Notes: a model not told the origin generated them from the letters alone. A DNA stretch of 64,000 bases from Parabacteroides sp. (GCA_017481945.1 JAFUOJ010000015.1:80997-144996), one strand, 5' to 3'; counted from the first letter of the stretch, positions 27,005 through 36,500 are shown. Program-made: numbers and translations.

Positions 27005-27514
27005 TCATTTCAATGCTTCTTCTATCTTTTTCATTAATTCAGCAAACTCAGTATCCTTATATCCCTTTGTTTGATAAATAATCTTACCTGATTTATCAAA
27101 TAAATAACAACGAGGTATTAAATTCTTGGCAAAGGCGCCATAAATAAAACGGCTTTTATCCGGATACAAAGGGAAGGTAAAGCCTTTTTTCTCATTATAC
27201 TTTTGTAAATCAGCGTCCGTATGTTCACGACCTATAACCAAGAGGGCAAAATCTTTATTGTCCTTATATTTAGGCCAAAGTGTCTCTTGTACCTCCGCTA
27301 ATTCTTTCTGACAAGGAGGACACCAAGTGGCAAAGAAGTTTATCAAAATCACTTTCCCTTTTAAAGAAGAAGAGGGAGTCTTTGTTCCATTATCATTCAC
27401 AATCGTGAAAGCCGGCATTTGATCGCCAACTTTAACTACATCACCTCCATCATTTTGAGCTTTCATAACAAAAGCAACCAAAGCAAAAACAACCAAGAAT
27501 AGATATTTCTTCAT
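27005..27514 (-). CDS. TlpA-type periplasmic thioredoxin-fold oxidoreductase
   Basis: 169 residues. A signal peptide (1-19, VMKAQ) is followed by an AhpC/TSA-TlpA fold: FTIVNDNGTKTPSSSLKGK, then NFFATWCPPCQKEL with the redox pair CPPC, and a cis-Pro loop in KNLIPRCYLFDKSG. Note the Arg-Cys after the cis-Pro, an extra Cys beside the active site. It probably reduces or isomerises disulfides of envelope proteins. Its own -7 element lies at 27551-27558. Confidence 0.9.
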   Translation of the reverse strand: MKKYLFLVVFALVAFVMKAQNDGGDVVKVGDQMPAFTIVNDNGTKTPSSSLKGKVILINFFATWCPPCQKELAEVQETLWPKYKDNKDFALLVIGREHTDADLQKYNEKKGFTFPLYPDKSRFIYGAFAKNLIPRCYLFDKSGKIIYQTKGYKDTEFAELMKKIEEALK

Positions 27515-27550
27515 ACTTTTTATTTATTAACTGTTTTATTTTTTACACGA

Positions 27551-27558
27551 CAAAGATA
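27551..27558 (-). promoter_or_regulatory. -7 element for the TlpA-type gene
   Basis: The minus strand reads TATCTTTG (exact), 37 bp before the ATG. Confidence 0.5.
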
Positions 27559-27578
27559 AAAACTTTAGATATAGAATA

Positions 27579-28622
27579 TCACCGTATACGCCGTTTATTC
27601 AATTCTGCCCGATAGCGATTCGCATTACGATTATGTTCCGCAAGCGTGACCGCAAAATTATGCCTTCCTGAGAAATCTTCTTTCGCACACATATATAAAT
27701 ATTTATGCTTCGTATAATTTAATACACTATTCAACCCTTTAATAGTCGGAATACGGAGAGGTCCGGGAGGAAGCCCTGTGTGCTTATAAGTATTATAGGG
27801 AGAATCTATTTCCAAATGTTCAAATAATATACGCTGAAGAGAAAAGTCTCCAACTGCAAATTTTACAGTGGGATCAGCTTGCAGTGGGATTCCTCGATGA
27901 AGACGATTAAGATATAATCCTGCAACAATAGGATATTCATCAACAGCCGCTGTCTCCTCTTCTACTATCGAAGCTAAAATAGAAACTTCAATAGGAGTTA
28001 ATCCTATTTCTTTCGCTTGTGTTAAACGAGATTCTGTCCAAAAACTTTTATACTCCCGTTTCATCCGTTGCATTAACTTCTCGGCTGATATATTCCAGTA
28101 AACTTCGTATGTATTAGGTATAAATAATGTTTGAATTGTTTCAGTAGTGAACCCTAAAGAATCACAATAAACAGAGTCATTAAGTAAACAAAGTAACTCT
28201 GAATCCTTTAGCATCAACTGATCAGACAAGCGTTTCGACAAATCTGTTTTAAGACGTATATTATTAAAAGTAATACGAGTTGCTGATTGTTGTCCTCGAC
28301 GTAAATTATTAAGAAGAGCCAAATGATTCATTCCTGGTTCAACAGCATAACGTCCTGTACGCATATTCTTAGGATACTTCAAAAGACCAGCGAGTTGTTT
28401 AAAACTTCCTATTCGTTGACAATTAGCGGTATCAGAAAGTTGTCGGCATAAATCAGAAAAATCCTTTTGTTCATCAACAAATACATAAACCGTTTCATTA
28501 ATAATAAAGTCTGAAGCCCATAATAAACGATATCCCCAAAGACCTACACCTACCAATAAAAAGAAGATAAAAGCAACTATTCCTATAGAAACTTTATGTT
28601 TCAACAATTTTTCTTTATTCAT
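27579..28622 (-). CDS. mltG: Endolytic murein transglycosylase MltG
   Basis: 347 residues. One N-terminal TM helix (10-32), a LysM-like segment, then the YceG/MltG catalytic domain with SILASIVEEETA (catalytic Glu), YLNRLHRGIPLQADPTV, SPYNTYKHTGLPPGPL and a C-terminal NFAVTLAEHNRNANRY. The enzyme cuts nascent glycan strands at the inner membrane and helps set their length, which fits its working with class A PBPs such as the one at the window start. Promoter at 28661-28668. Confidence 0.95.
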   Translation of the reverse strand: MNKEKLLKHKVSIGIVAFIFFLLVGVGLWGYRLLWASDFIINETVYVFVDEQKDFSDLCRQLSDTANCQRIGSFKQLAGLLKYPKNMRTGRYAVEPGMNHLALLNNLRRGQQSATRITFNNIRLKTDLSKRLSDQLMLKDSELLCLLNDSVYCDSLGFTTETIQTLFIPNTYEVYWNISAEKLMQRMKREYKSFWTESRLTQAKEIGLTPIEVSILASIVEEETAAVDEYPIVAGLYLNRLHRGIPLQADPTVKFAVGDFSLQRILFEHLEIDSPYNTYKHTGLPPGPLRIPTIKGLNSVLNYTKHKYLYMCAKEDFSGRHNFAVTLAEHNRNANRYRAELNKRRIR

Positions 28623-28660
28623 ATTTCACCTAATAAATCTCTGAATATCAGAACTCGATA

Positions 28661-28668
28661 CAAAAGTA
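28661..28668 (-). promoter_or_regulatory. -7 element for mltG
   Basis: The minus strand reads TACTTTTG (exact), 39 bp before the mltG ATG. Confidence 0.5.
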
Positions 28669-28725
28669 GTATCTTTTTTTTGAAAAATATCATCAAAATA
28701 CCTTGTTTATTTGAAAACTTCCATC

Positions 28726-28733
28726 TATCTTTG
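28726..28733 (+). promoter_or_regulatory. -7 element for tRNA-Ser
   Basis: The plus strand reads TATCTTTG with CTTG about 20 bp upstream, 37 bp before the tRNA. Confidence 0.6.
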
Positions 28734-28769
28734 CAACGCATTTCAGAAAAACAGAGTGTAAATGCTCTT

Positions 28770-28856
28770 GGAAGTGTGGGTGAGTGGCTGAAACCACCAG
28801 TTTGCTAAACTGACGTACGGGTAACTGTACCGGGGGTTCGAATCCCCCCGCTTCCG
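28770..28856 (+). tRNA. tRNA-Ser, anticodon GCU
   Basis: 87 nt class II tRNA. The acceptor arm GGAAGTG pairs with CGCTTCC (one G-U), the discriminator is G, the anticodon GCT is at 28804-28806, a long variable arm (GTACGGGTAACTGTAC) follows, and the T arm is CGGGGGTTCGAATCCCCCC-like. CCA is not encoded. It reads AGC and AGU codons. Confidence 0.96.
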
Positions 28857-28862
28857 CTGAAA

Positions 28863-28906
28863 AAACAAAAAAGCCGTAATCAAAAGATTACGGCTTTTTT
28901 GTTTTT
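28863..28906. terminator. Bidirectional terminator after tRNA-Ser
   Basis: A perfect 20-bp inverted repeat (28863-28882 with 28887-28906) containing GCCGTAATC/GATTACGGC, flanked by A and T tracts on both sides. It serves the tRNA and the convergent lipoprotein gene. Confidence 0.85.
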
Positions 28907-28917
28907 AATATTCTTAT

Positions 28918-29610
28918 TCATTGCAGCCTTAATTTCCCAAGAGAAGATGGAATATGAAAGTCAGGATCTTTCGAATCTGGTACTATCCATGAATACCAGA
29001 CAATACTTTCATCATTTTCAGGTTCTATTGCATTCGCTCTATATAAACCAATAAACATTTCTCCTTCATCAGACAATAACTGGGAGGACTTCAACCACTC
29101 AATGGGTAAAGCTCCTTCAACTACATACCCATCATTTTCTAACTGTGAAGCAACAATAAGCTGTTTAAAATCCCATTCAAAGTTGAAATCACGATAGAAA
29201 TGAGCCTCATAATCAAGCACCTTTACTTGCGGATCAATTTCTGCACAAAAATAAGTACTCAGCTTTTCATCCTTACTAAAAAAAATTTCTGCTCTATCTC
29301 TATAATTAACAGCCTCCTCTCCTTCTCTATCATCATATATCAAATTATCATCTTTAATCTTAAAAAGGAAATAAAGATTCTTTTTATCATGACATATACA
29401 AATTGCCGTACTATCTTTTATGGAGCCATTCCAAGGAGCCGTCAAACCTAAGACCAAAGGTTTACTATCCCAATCTTTTCCATCTCCATCCACCGTAATT
29501 TCCTTTTCAGCCACAGGAACATCCAATAGAACATCGGAAACGGATTGAGATGAACGACAAGAGACTAAACAAAATACAACAACCAAACAAATATAAAACT
29601 TCATATCCAT
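28918..29610 (-). CDS. CBM9-like carbohydrate-binding lipoprotein
   Basis: 230 residues. The lipobox CLVSC is near residue 18. The mature part follows the family 9 carbohydrate-binding pattern: ITVDGDGKDWDSKPLVLGL, LYFLFKIKDDNLIYDDRE, AEIFFSKDE and a C-terminal FIGLYRANAIEPENDE with YSWIVPDSKDPDFH. It is likely surface or periplasmic and binds sugars or glycan ends. Its start lies 3 bp after the stop of the YdjC/serine-hydrolase fusion, so they form an operon. The combination suggests a shared amino-sugar or cell-wall substrate. Confidence 0.82.
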   Translation of the reverse strand: MDMKFYICLVVVFCLVSCRSSQSVSDVLLDVPVAEKEITVDGDGKDWDSKPLVLGLTAPWNGSIKDSTAICICHDKKNLYFLFKIKDDNLIYDDREGEEAVNYRDRAEIFFSKDEKLSTYFCAEIDPQVKVLDYEAHFYRDFNFEWDFKQLIVASQLENDGYVVEGALPIEWLKSSQLLSDEGEMFIGLYRANAIEPENDESIVWYSWIVPDSKDPDFHIPSSLGKLRLQ

Positions 29611-29613
29611 TTA

Positions 29614-31461
29614 CTATTTTAATACAGGTAGCAGATATTTCCAAACTAAATCAATTTCAGCTTGCATATTCCCAATATGCGCCGTCATGGCAATTACTGC
29701 GTCCTGATCCGGCAGAATCAGTATATACTGTCCATTAGCACCATCTGCACGTACTCCATTATGACGGCAACGCCACATCTGATAGCCATAACCTTGTAGC
29801 CAATCACTATCTTTCGGCTTTACTTTTAAATTCTCTCTTCTTACTCCTGCCGGCAACGAAGCAATATGTGAAGTCATCGCCTCATTTACCCAATCTTCCG
29901 ATATAATTTGTTTGCCGTTCCACTTTCCTTTCTGCAAAAACAATTGTCCCATCTTCGCCAAATCTTCAGTCTTCAGATATAATCCCCAACCACCGGCATT
30001 TATACCTTGTGGACTCTCTTCCCAAGTCGCACCAACAATACCTAACGGACGGAATAAACGAGGATATAGATAATCTATCACCTTCTCTCCCGTAACTTTC
30101 TGCACAATAGCTGAAAGCATATAAGTTCCTAAGCTATTATAAACAAAGAAAGTACCAGGTTCATGTACTAAAGGTTCAGTAAAAAAGGCTTCCACCCAAT
30201 CTATTCCTTTATCTTTAAAAACAGCTTTAGTCGGATCTACATCATGACCTGAAGACATTGTTAATAAATGACGGACTTCCAACTTCTTTAAATATTCACT
30301 CGTTTGGGCAGGTAACTTATCCGGGAAAAATGAAATCACTTTATCCGTCAGCTTCAACTTTCCTTCAGCCACAGCAAAACCTACTGCCGTAGCCGTAAAC
30401 GTCTTGCTTACTGAATTTAGGACATGCGGTTTGTTACGTTCTCCCTCTCCTAACCATTGTTCCTTAATTACCTTTCCTTCTTTTACAATCATAATACTAT
30501 GCAAATCCTGCTTAGCGTCCTGCACAGCTTTTATATAACGATCAAAGGCTTTATCCATCTTCTGCGAGGCCTTACCACGAGGTAATTCCTTCGTCAAATC
30601 ATTATAACTGATAAGTTCAATCTGTTTCTCTTTCAAAGCCTGTTTCACCTTGGGACTCGTAAACAAATCAGTAACTCCTTGCCGGTCCGAAGCTACATTT
30701 GTATAACCGGCATGTCCTACTGTCTCCATCTCATCATTATCCAATGCCGGATGATCCAAAAACATATAATTCTTACCTGCTTCCAGCTTATCCAGCATTT
30801 TTATAAAGCTGGCCTCCTTCTCTGCTGAAGTCTTACTTGGACCATCATATCCTACATAGCTGAAATTATATTTAGCCATAGTCCCCTTGCGGTCAATAAT
30901 CGGAAGATGATATTCCTCGGATAAGCGACTCATCAACGCCTCGATCTGTGGATCAAAGCCGGTAGACCCCATGTGGCCGGATATATGACTAATGTGAGGG
31001 ATATTTTTTAATGCCAATTCAATCTGCGCTCGTGTCTCCTGTTCAATCTCTTTTATATCCCAATTTCTTTCCCTTATGGCTAACCCGGGATAAGTTTTAC
31101 TTGGATTTAATGTCGGTAAAAAATAGCCATTACTATCTGTCAAACTGGGACAGTGAGTCAATGGACGCCATTTTACATTTTCCCATTCACTTGTTATCGT
31201 CAAATGAAGTCCGACATCTATTCCCGGATTTTCACGTAACATTCTGGCAGCCTCCGGGAACCAAGCGGTAACAACCATCACCTCGATACAAGTCTCCACT
31301 CCGTTCTTATATCCATCTAAACAAGCAACATTTGCTGCACGGAAAGCCCCCATATCATCTGCTCGAATTATCAATCGAGGATTTTGTTGCCCCCACAAAG
31401 GTGTTGAAACAGTACACAAAAAACAGCCCCAAAGCATTCCTTTTAATACATTCGTTTTCAT
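29614..31461 (-). CDS. Exported fusion of ChbG/YdjC-type deacetylase and serine beta-lactamase-like hydrolase
   Basis: 615 residues. Signal peptide 1-24. Residues ~28-300 are a YdjC/ChbG carbohydrate deacetylase: IIRADDMGA with the metal-binding Asp pair, DVGLHLTIT, and HISGHMG. Residues ~310-615 are a class C beta-lactamase-type serine hydrolase: LNSVSKTFTATAV holds the SxxK nucleophile, FVYNSLGTYML the YxN-like motif, and GWGLYLKTEDLAKMG follows. YdjC enzymes remove acetyl groups from diacetylchitobiose-like sugars; the hydrolase class includes esterases and peptidases. Having both in one exported chain is unusual. It is followed after 3 bp by the CBM9-like lipoprotein gene. Confidence 0.88.
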   Translation of the reverse strand: MKTNVLKGMLWGCFLCTVSTPLWGQQNPRLIIRADDMGAFRAANVACLDGYKNGVETCIEVMVVTAWFPEAARMLRENPGIDVGLHLTITSEWENVKWRPLTHCPSLTDSNGYFLPTLNPSKTYPGLAIRERNWDIKEIEQETRAQIELALKNIPHISHISGHMGSTGFDPQIEALMSRLSEEYHLPIIDRKGTMAKYNFSYVGYDGPSKTSAEKEASFIKMLDKLEAGKNYMFLDHPALDNDEMETVGHAGYTNVASDRQGVTDLFTSPKVKQALKEKQIELISYNDLTKELPRGKASQKMDKAFDRYIKAVQDAKQDLHSIMIVKEGKVIKEQWLGEGERNKPHVLNSVSKTFTATAVGFAVAEGKLKLTDKVISFFPDKLPAQTSEYLKKLEVRHLLTMSSGHDVDPTKAVFKDKGIDWVEAFFTEPLVHEPGTFFVYNSLGTYMLSAIVQKVTGEKVIDYLYPRLFRPLGIVGATWEESPQGINAGGWGLYLKTEDLAKMGQLFLQKGKWNGKQIISEDWVNEAMTSHIASLPAGVRRENLKVKPKDSDWLQGYGYQMWRCRHNGVRADGANGQYILILPDQDAVIAMTAHIGNMQAEIDLVWKYLLPVLK

Positions 31462-31550
31462 GATATAATCGTTATTAAATTATTCTAAGGATTGGCTAAT
31501 ATACAAGTTATTTATATATTTACCCCGTTTTAAAAAGAATTTTAAACTCA

Positions 31551-31558
31551 CAAAATTA
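31551..31558 (-). promoter_or_regulatory. Possible -7 element for the YdjC fusion operon
   Basis: The minus strand reads TAATTTTG (exact TAnnTTTG), 90 bp before the ATG at 31461. Confidence 0.35.
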
Positions 31559-31564
31559 TAATTT

Positions 31565-31741
31565 ATGACACTACCAGAAGATCCAATCATGCTTCTCAGT
31601 ACCATCAACATGAAGCTACGAGATCAGTATTCTTCTCTCGACGAATTATGTGATGACATGGATGTTTCAAAAGAAGATTTAATTCAAAAACTCAAAGACG
31701 CAGGGTTTGAATACAGTGAAGAGCATAAAAAGTTTTGGTAA
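31565..31741 (+). CDS. DUF4250 small protein
   Basis: 58 residues. It begins MTLPEDPIMLLSTIN, then KLRDQYSSLDELC and LKDAGFEYSEEHKKF, which match the DUF4250 family over its full length (usually 55-65 residues). It is predicted all helical and cytoplasmic, function unknown. It has its own terminator (31755-31796) and stands alone, divergent from the YdjC fusion gene. Confidence 0.85.
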   Translation: MTLPEDPIMLLSTINMKLRDQYSSLDELCDDMDVSKEDLIQKLKDAGFEYSEEHKKFW

Positions 31742-31754
31742 AAGCTCCATAATC

Positions 31755-31796
31755 AAAAGAGAGGGGAGAATTTTGTTGAAACTCTCCCCTCTTTTA
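31755..31796 (+). terminator. Terminator after DUF4250
   Basis: An inverted repeat around GAGGGGAGA and TCTCCCCTC, with AAAA before and TTTTATT after. Confidence 0.75.
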
Positions 31797-31817
31797 TTCT
31801 TCAGACTCAATCCTCAA

Positions 31818-32489
31818 TCATTTCTCTTCTCCTACCATTTTCCAAACAATGGCAGACAAGGCAGCTCCAATAAATGGTCCCACAATAAATACCCACAATT
31901 GAGATAATGCTTCACCTCCGTTGAAAATAGCCGGGGCAATACTACGAGCCGGATTCACTGATGTACCGGTAATAGGGATACAGACAATATGCACTAAAAC
32001 AAGAGACAGACCTATCGCTAAACCGGCAAAATTCCCTGCCCCTTTTTTCGAATCCGTAGTTCCTAAAACGACCAATACAAAAACAAAAGTGAATATAATC
32101 TCGGCTATCAAGCCTCCTGTAAGGCTAACTCCAGAAGCACAAGCATTTGCACCGGTTGTCGTCGCATACTGCATGTCGATATTCGAAGTTAATACCCACA
32201 ACAAGGTCGATCCGATAAAAGCTCCGATTACTTGGAATAACATATACATCACTCCCTCTTTGCTTTCCATACGGCCAGACAGCATACATCCCAAAGTAAT
32301 AGCCGGATTAATATGACAACCTGATACGCCCCCAATAGTATAAGCCATAGAAACTACAGCCAGACCAAACGCCACTGCAACCATCAACACTTGAGCCGGA
32401 GTTCCGCAACCTCCGTTAAAAATAGCGCTACCACATCCCATCAGTACAAGCACCATCGTACCAACCATTTCTGCTAAATACTTTTTCAT
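31818..32489 (-). CDS. aqpZ: Aquaporin (MIP family)
   Basis: 223 residues, six TM segments with two half-helix loops carrying the paired NPA motifs: GCHINPAITLG (about residue 58-68) and GTSVNPARSIAPA (~178-190). The Thr before the second motif and the His in the first fit an AqpZ-type water channel more than a glycerol facilitator. It sits in the inner membrane. It is monocistronic, with a -7 element at 32530-32537. Confidence 0.93.
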   Translation of the reverse strand: MKKYLAEMVGTMVLVLMGCGSAIFNGGCGTPAQVLMVAVAFGLAVVSMAYTIGGVSGCHINPAITLGCMLSGRMESKEGVMYMLFQVIGAFIGSTLLWVLTSNIDMQYATTTGANACASGVSLTGGLIAEIIFTFVFVLVVLGTTDSKKGAGNFAGLAIGLSLVLVHIVCIPITGTSVNPARSIAPAIFNGGEALSQLWVFIVGPFIGAALSAIVWKMVGEEK

Positions 32490-32529
32490 AATAATAACTT
32501 TTAAAATGTTACAAACAAATTGATTATCA

Positions 32530-32537
32530 CAAATGTA
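32530..32537 (-). promoter_or_regulatory. -7 element for aqpZ
   Basis: The minus strand reads TACATTTG (exact), 41 bp before the ATG. Confidence 0.55.
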
Positions 32538-32600
32538 TAATATTTCTTTTATTCCATATTAAAATTATCCATTTATTTCTATATCAATTAGAATTATAGT

Positions 32601-32822
32601 AAGAATGCTCCATTCTTCTTTCTCTACAAATGTTTTGTTCGCAGAATGCACCATTCTTGAGTCTTTTTGTTTGTTTTAGTCCAAGAATGCCCCATTCTGG
32701 CTTCTCTTAATTTATTTTGATGTTAGAATGCGGCATTCTTGTTACGCTACATTTGTAGAGAGGGAAGAATGGAGCATTCTTGTCGTGCAACATTTGCAGA
32801 GAGAGAAGAATGCAACAATCTG
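32601..32822. repeat. Six palindromic units in exact 41-bp period
   Basis: Small hairpins of the form AGAATGnnnCATTCT start at 32602, 32643, 32684, 32725, 32766 and 32807, each exactly 41 bp after the last (the sixth is decayed). The 3-base loop varies (CTC, CAC, CCC, CGG, GAG by strand). Linkers are AT-rich; the linker after unit 1 is the reverse complement of the linker after unit 4 (TCTCTACAAATG against CATTTGTAGAGA), so the array is inverted about its middle. No gene is seen. Confidence 0.85.
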
Positions 32823-32824
32823 AC

Positions 32825-32870
32825 TACAAAACAAAAATGGCGACCCTCGGAGGAGTCACCATTTCTTCGT
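32825..32870 (-). terminator. Terminator of the toxin-antitoxin operon (copy of the PFOR terminator)
   Basis: Hairpin with ATGGCGACCCTC and GAGTCACCAT, T-rich on the minus strand. Its first 24 bp (32825-32848) are identical to 33465-33488. Confidence 0.8.
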
Positions 32871-32873
32871 TTT

Positions 32874-33215
32874 CTAATTATTATTCATCGTATCTATTTC
32901 AATGATAATGCTATCCAGAAATTCGTCCGAAACACTTGCCATGTCACTTTTATCATATATATAAAGGAAAGAAAGGCAGGTCTCTTCAATAGTCAGTCGA
33001 ATAATGACACGACCGCCACCACGTTTTCCACGTCCTTTGGAAGCGAAACTGATACGCACTTTCCGCATTCCGTCATGAAGTTCAGAACCTTGCAACGGAT
33101 TTTCAATGAGGGATGACATCAAAGTTTTGAAATCTTCGGGTAAAGAACGATAGCGTTTCTTCAGTCGTTTGAAAGCCCGTTGAAAGTCTTCCGAAAATTT
33201 GATTTCTTTAATCAT
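32874..33215 (-). CDS. RelE/ParE-type toxin
   Basis: 113 residues. The start FSEDFQRAFKRLKKRYRSL, a central basic strand (KVRISFASKGRGKRGG) and SFLYIYDKSD near the end follow the RelE/ParE fold. Members of the RelE branch cut mRNA on the ribosome; the ParE branch acts on gyrase; the sequence does not settle which. It overlaps the upstream antitoxin gene by 4 bp, the normal arrangement of type II modules. Confidence 0.8.
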   Translation of the reverse strand: MIKEIKFSEDFQRAFKRLKKRYRSLPEDFKTLMSSLIENPLQGSELHDGMRKVRISFASKGRGKRGGGRVIIRLTIEETCLSFLYIYDKSDMASVSDEFLDSIIIEIDTMNNN

Positions 33216-33397
33216 AGTGAATCAATAAAATTCATTGCTTCTTCCTTGGTCATTCCTTTGACCTTTTCACATTCTTTCTTAGCACGCACTACAGACTTTG
33301 CTATACGGTAAGCATTTTCCAATTCCATCAGTCGGTTCCATCGGGCGTTGCTCAGACGAACGGTGATGTTTCGAGCGTTTCGTTCAATGATACACAT
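33212..33397 (-). CDS. Antitoxin partner of the RelE/ParE-type toxin
   Basis: 61 residues with a short N-terminal strand (RNITVRLS) as in ribbon-helix-helix proteins and a helical C-terminus rich in Lys/Glu. A strong ribosome site AGGAGG lies 9-10 bp before the ATG. It precedes and overlaps the toxin gene. Identification rests on position, size and fold pattern. Confidence 0.7.
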   Translation of the reverse strand: MCIIERNARNITVRLSNARWNRLMELENAYRIAKSVVRAKKECEKVKGMTKEEAMNFIDSL

Positions 33398-33426
33398 TTT
33401 CTGTCCTCCTATATTTGATGATATTA

Positions 33427-33434
33427 CAAAGATA
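33427..33434 (-). promoter_or_regulatory. -7 element of the toxin-antitoxin operon
   Basis: The minus strand reads TATCTTTG (exact), 29 bp before the antitoxin ATG. Confidence 0.55.
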
Positions 33435-33464
33435 ATGACTTTTGTCGGATAATGGTTGATTCTT

Positions 33465-33511
33465 TACAAAACAAAAATGGCGACCCTCAATCGAGAGTCG
33501 CCATTCTCTAT
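33465..33511 (-). terminator. Terminator of PFOR
   Basis: On the minus strand AATGGCGACTCTC pairs with GAGGGTCGCCATT and is followed by TTTGTTTTG. Confidence 0.85.
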
Positions 33512-33530
33512 TTATCTAATTGAAATGATA

Positions 33531-36500
33531 TTATTCGTTAGACCAATCCATTTTTGTCATACGGATATAGCTCTGATAACGTTTCTTCGCCATATCTTCA
33601 CAAGCTTGGAACAAGTCAGCAGCTTCATTCGGATATTGTTTCATAACTGAAGCAAAACGAACTTCACCCTTCAAATAATCCTGGAAGCCTTCCCAGTTCG
33701 GTTCCTTAGAATCAAGTGAGAATGGATTCTTACCTTCTTCTTCCAATGCAGGATTGTAACGCCACAAGTGCCAGTAACCACATGCAACTGCAGCAGCTTC
33801 TTCTGCTTGAGCTTTACCCATACCTTTCTTCAAACCGTGGTTGATACATGGAGCGTATGCAATCACAATTGAAGGACCTGGATAAGCTTCTGCTTCACGG
33901 ATTGCTTTCAAGCATTGAGCTTGGTCTGCACCCATTGCAATCTGAGCTACATATACGTAACCGTAAGTAGTTGCGATCATACCCAAATCTTTCTTACGAA
34001 CACGTTTACCAGCAGCAGCGAACTTAGCGATAGCGCCCAGAGGAGTTGCTTTAGAAGACTGACCACCTGTGTTAGAGTAAACTTCTGTATCCAATACAAG
34101 AATATTTACATCTTCACCAGAAGCGATCACATGATCCAAACCACCGTAACCGATATCGTAAGAAGCACCGTCACCACCGATAATCCACTGTGAACGTTTT
34201 ACAAGGTAGTGGCTTAATTCAGCTAACTTAACGCAAGTTTCACAACCCTTAGCAGCACCAGCTTCAATCATAGGTTTCAATGCAGCAGCTGCAGCTTTAG
34301 AAGCTTCAGCATCATCTTTACCAGCAATCCATGCCTGAGCAGCTTCCTTGTATTCAGCAGGAGCAGCTTCGTTAGCGATTACTTCGTTTAGCAAATCAAC
34401 GATACGAGCACGCATCTTCTTATTTGCCAAAGTCATACCTAAACCGAATTCACAGAAGTCTTCAAACAAAGAGTTAGCCCAAGCCGGACCTTGTCCCTTT
34501 TCGTTTGTAGTGTACGGAGTTGAAGGAATAGAACCAGAGTAGATAGAAGAACAACCGGTTGCATTAGCTACCATCTGACGATCACCGAACAACTGAGAAA
34601 TCAATTTTACATACGGGGTTTCACCACAACCTGAGCAAGCGCCAGAGAACTCAAACAACGGAGTAGCAAACTGAGAGTTCTTCGGATTAGACTTGATGTC
34701 TACCAAATCCTGTTTGCTCTTCACGTTCTTCACACAATATTCCCAGTTAGCAGCTTCTGCCAATTCGCCTTCCAATGGAACCATCTTCAATGCAGGACCA
34801 CCAGCTTTTGGATTACCCGGACATACGTCAACGCAGTTACCACAACCCAAGCAGTCCATAACACCTACCTGCATACGGAACTTCATGCCCTTCATTGCAG
34901 CCGGAGCCTTCATTTCGATTGTTGTTGCATTCAAGCCAGCAGCTTCAGCTTCATCCATAACGAACGGACGGATACAAGCGTGAGGACAAACGTAAGCACA
35001 CTTGTTACACTGGATACAGTTTTCAGCAGTCCAAGTCGGAACAAATGCAGCTACACCACGTTTTTCATAAGCAGCTGTACCCTGTGGCCAAGTACCATCT
35101 TCGATACCTTTGAATGCAGAAACTGGCAACAAGTCACCGTTTTGAGCATTGATCGGACGAACAACTTCGTTAATGAATGCAGGATCGTTATTAGCAGCTT
35201 TTTCATCTGCTGGTAAATTAGCCCAAGCAGCGTCAACAGTCAACTGTTTGTATTCACCACCACGGTCAACAGCAGCATAGTTCTTATTAACAACGTCTTC
35301 ACCCTTCTTACCATAAGACTTAACGATGAATTTTTTCATCTGTTCGATAGCCAAGTCTACAGGAATAACACCTGTGATACGGAAGAATGCAGACTGTAAG
35401 ATTGTATTTGTACGGTTACCCAAACCGATTTCCTGAGCAATCTTAGTTGCGTTAATATAGTAAACAGAGATATTATTTTCTGCGAAGTATTTCTTTACAT
35501 TGTTCGGTAAGTTCTTAGCTAATTCTTCACCTTCCCAAATAGTATTCAACAAGAAAGTACCATTCTTCTGCAAACCACGAGTTACATCATACATGTGCAA
35601 ATAAGCCTGTACGTGGCAAGCAACGAAGTTCGGTGTATTAACTAAATATGTAGAACGGATTTCAGAATCACCGAAACGCAAGTGTGAACAAGTGAAACCA
35701 CCTGACTTCTTAGAGTCATAAGAGAAATATGCCTGGCAATGTTTATCTGTATTATCACCGATAATCTTTACAGAGTTTTTGTTTGCACCTACAGTACCGT
35801 CAGCACCCAAACCATAGAACTTAGCTTGGAACATGCCTTCGCCACCCATAGCGATTTCTTCTTTCTTTGGAAGAGATGTAAATGTAACATCATCAACGAT
35901 ACCAATAGTAAAGTGGTTCTTCGGTTCAGCCATAGCCAAGTTTTCATAAACAGCCAAAATCTGAGCCGGAGTTGTATCATTAGAACCTAAACCATAACGA
36001 CCACCAACGATTACCGGTGCATTTTCTACGCCATAGAAGCAATCCTTAACATCTAAATACAACGGTTCACCATTAGCACCCGGTTCTTTTGTACGGTCCA
36101 AAACAGCAATACGTTTTGCAGTCTTAGGAACAGCAGCCAAGAAATGTTTAGCTGAGAACGGACGATACAAGTGAACAGCAACCAAACCTACTTTTTCACC
36201 TTGAGCAGTCAAATGGTCTATTACTTCACGAATAGCTTCAGTTACAGAACCCATAGCAATAATTACACGTTCTGCATCTTCAGCACCATAATAATCAAAC
36301 AAACCATATTTACGACCTGTGATTTCAGATACCTTATTCATGTATTCTTCTACAATAGCAGGAACTGCATCATAGTAAGGATTACAAGATTCACGATGAG
36401 CAAAGAATGTATCTGGGTTTTCAGCCATACCACGAGCAACCGGTTTCTCCGGAGTCAATGCACGGCTACGGAATTCAGCCAAAGCTTGCTGATCTACCAG

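Noticed and set aside
32601-32822. CRISPR array
   Set aside because: Units are 15-17 bp palindromes with AT-rich linkers that are themselves related, the period is 41 bp, and no cas genes are present.
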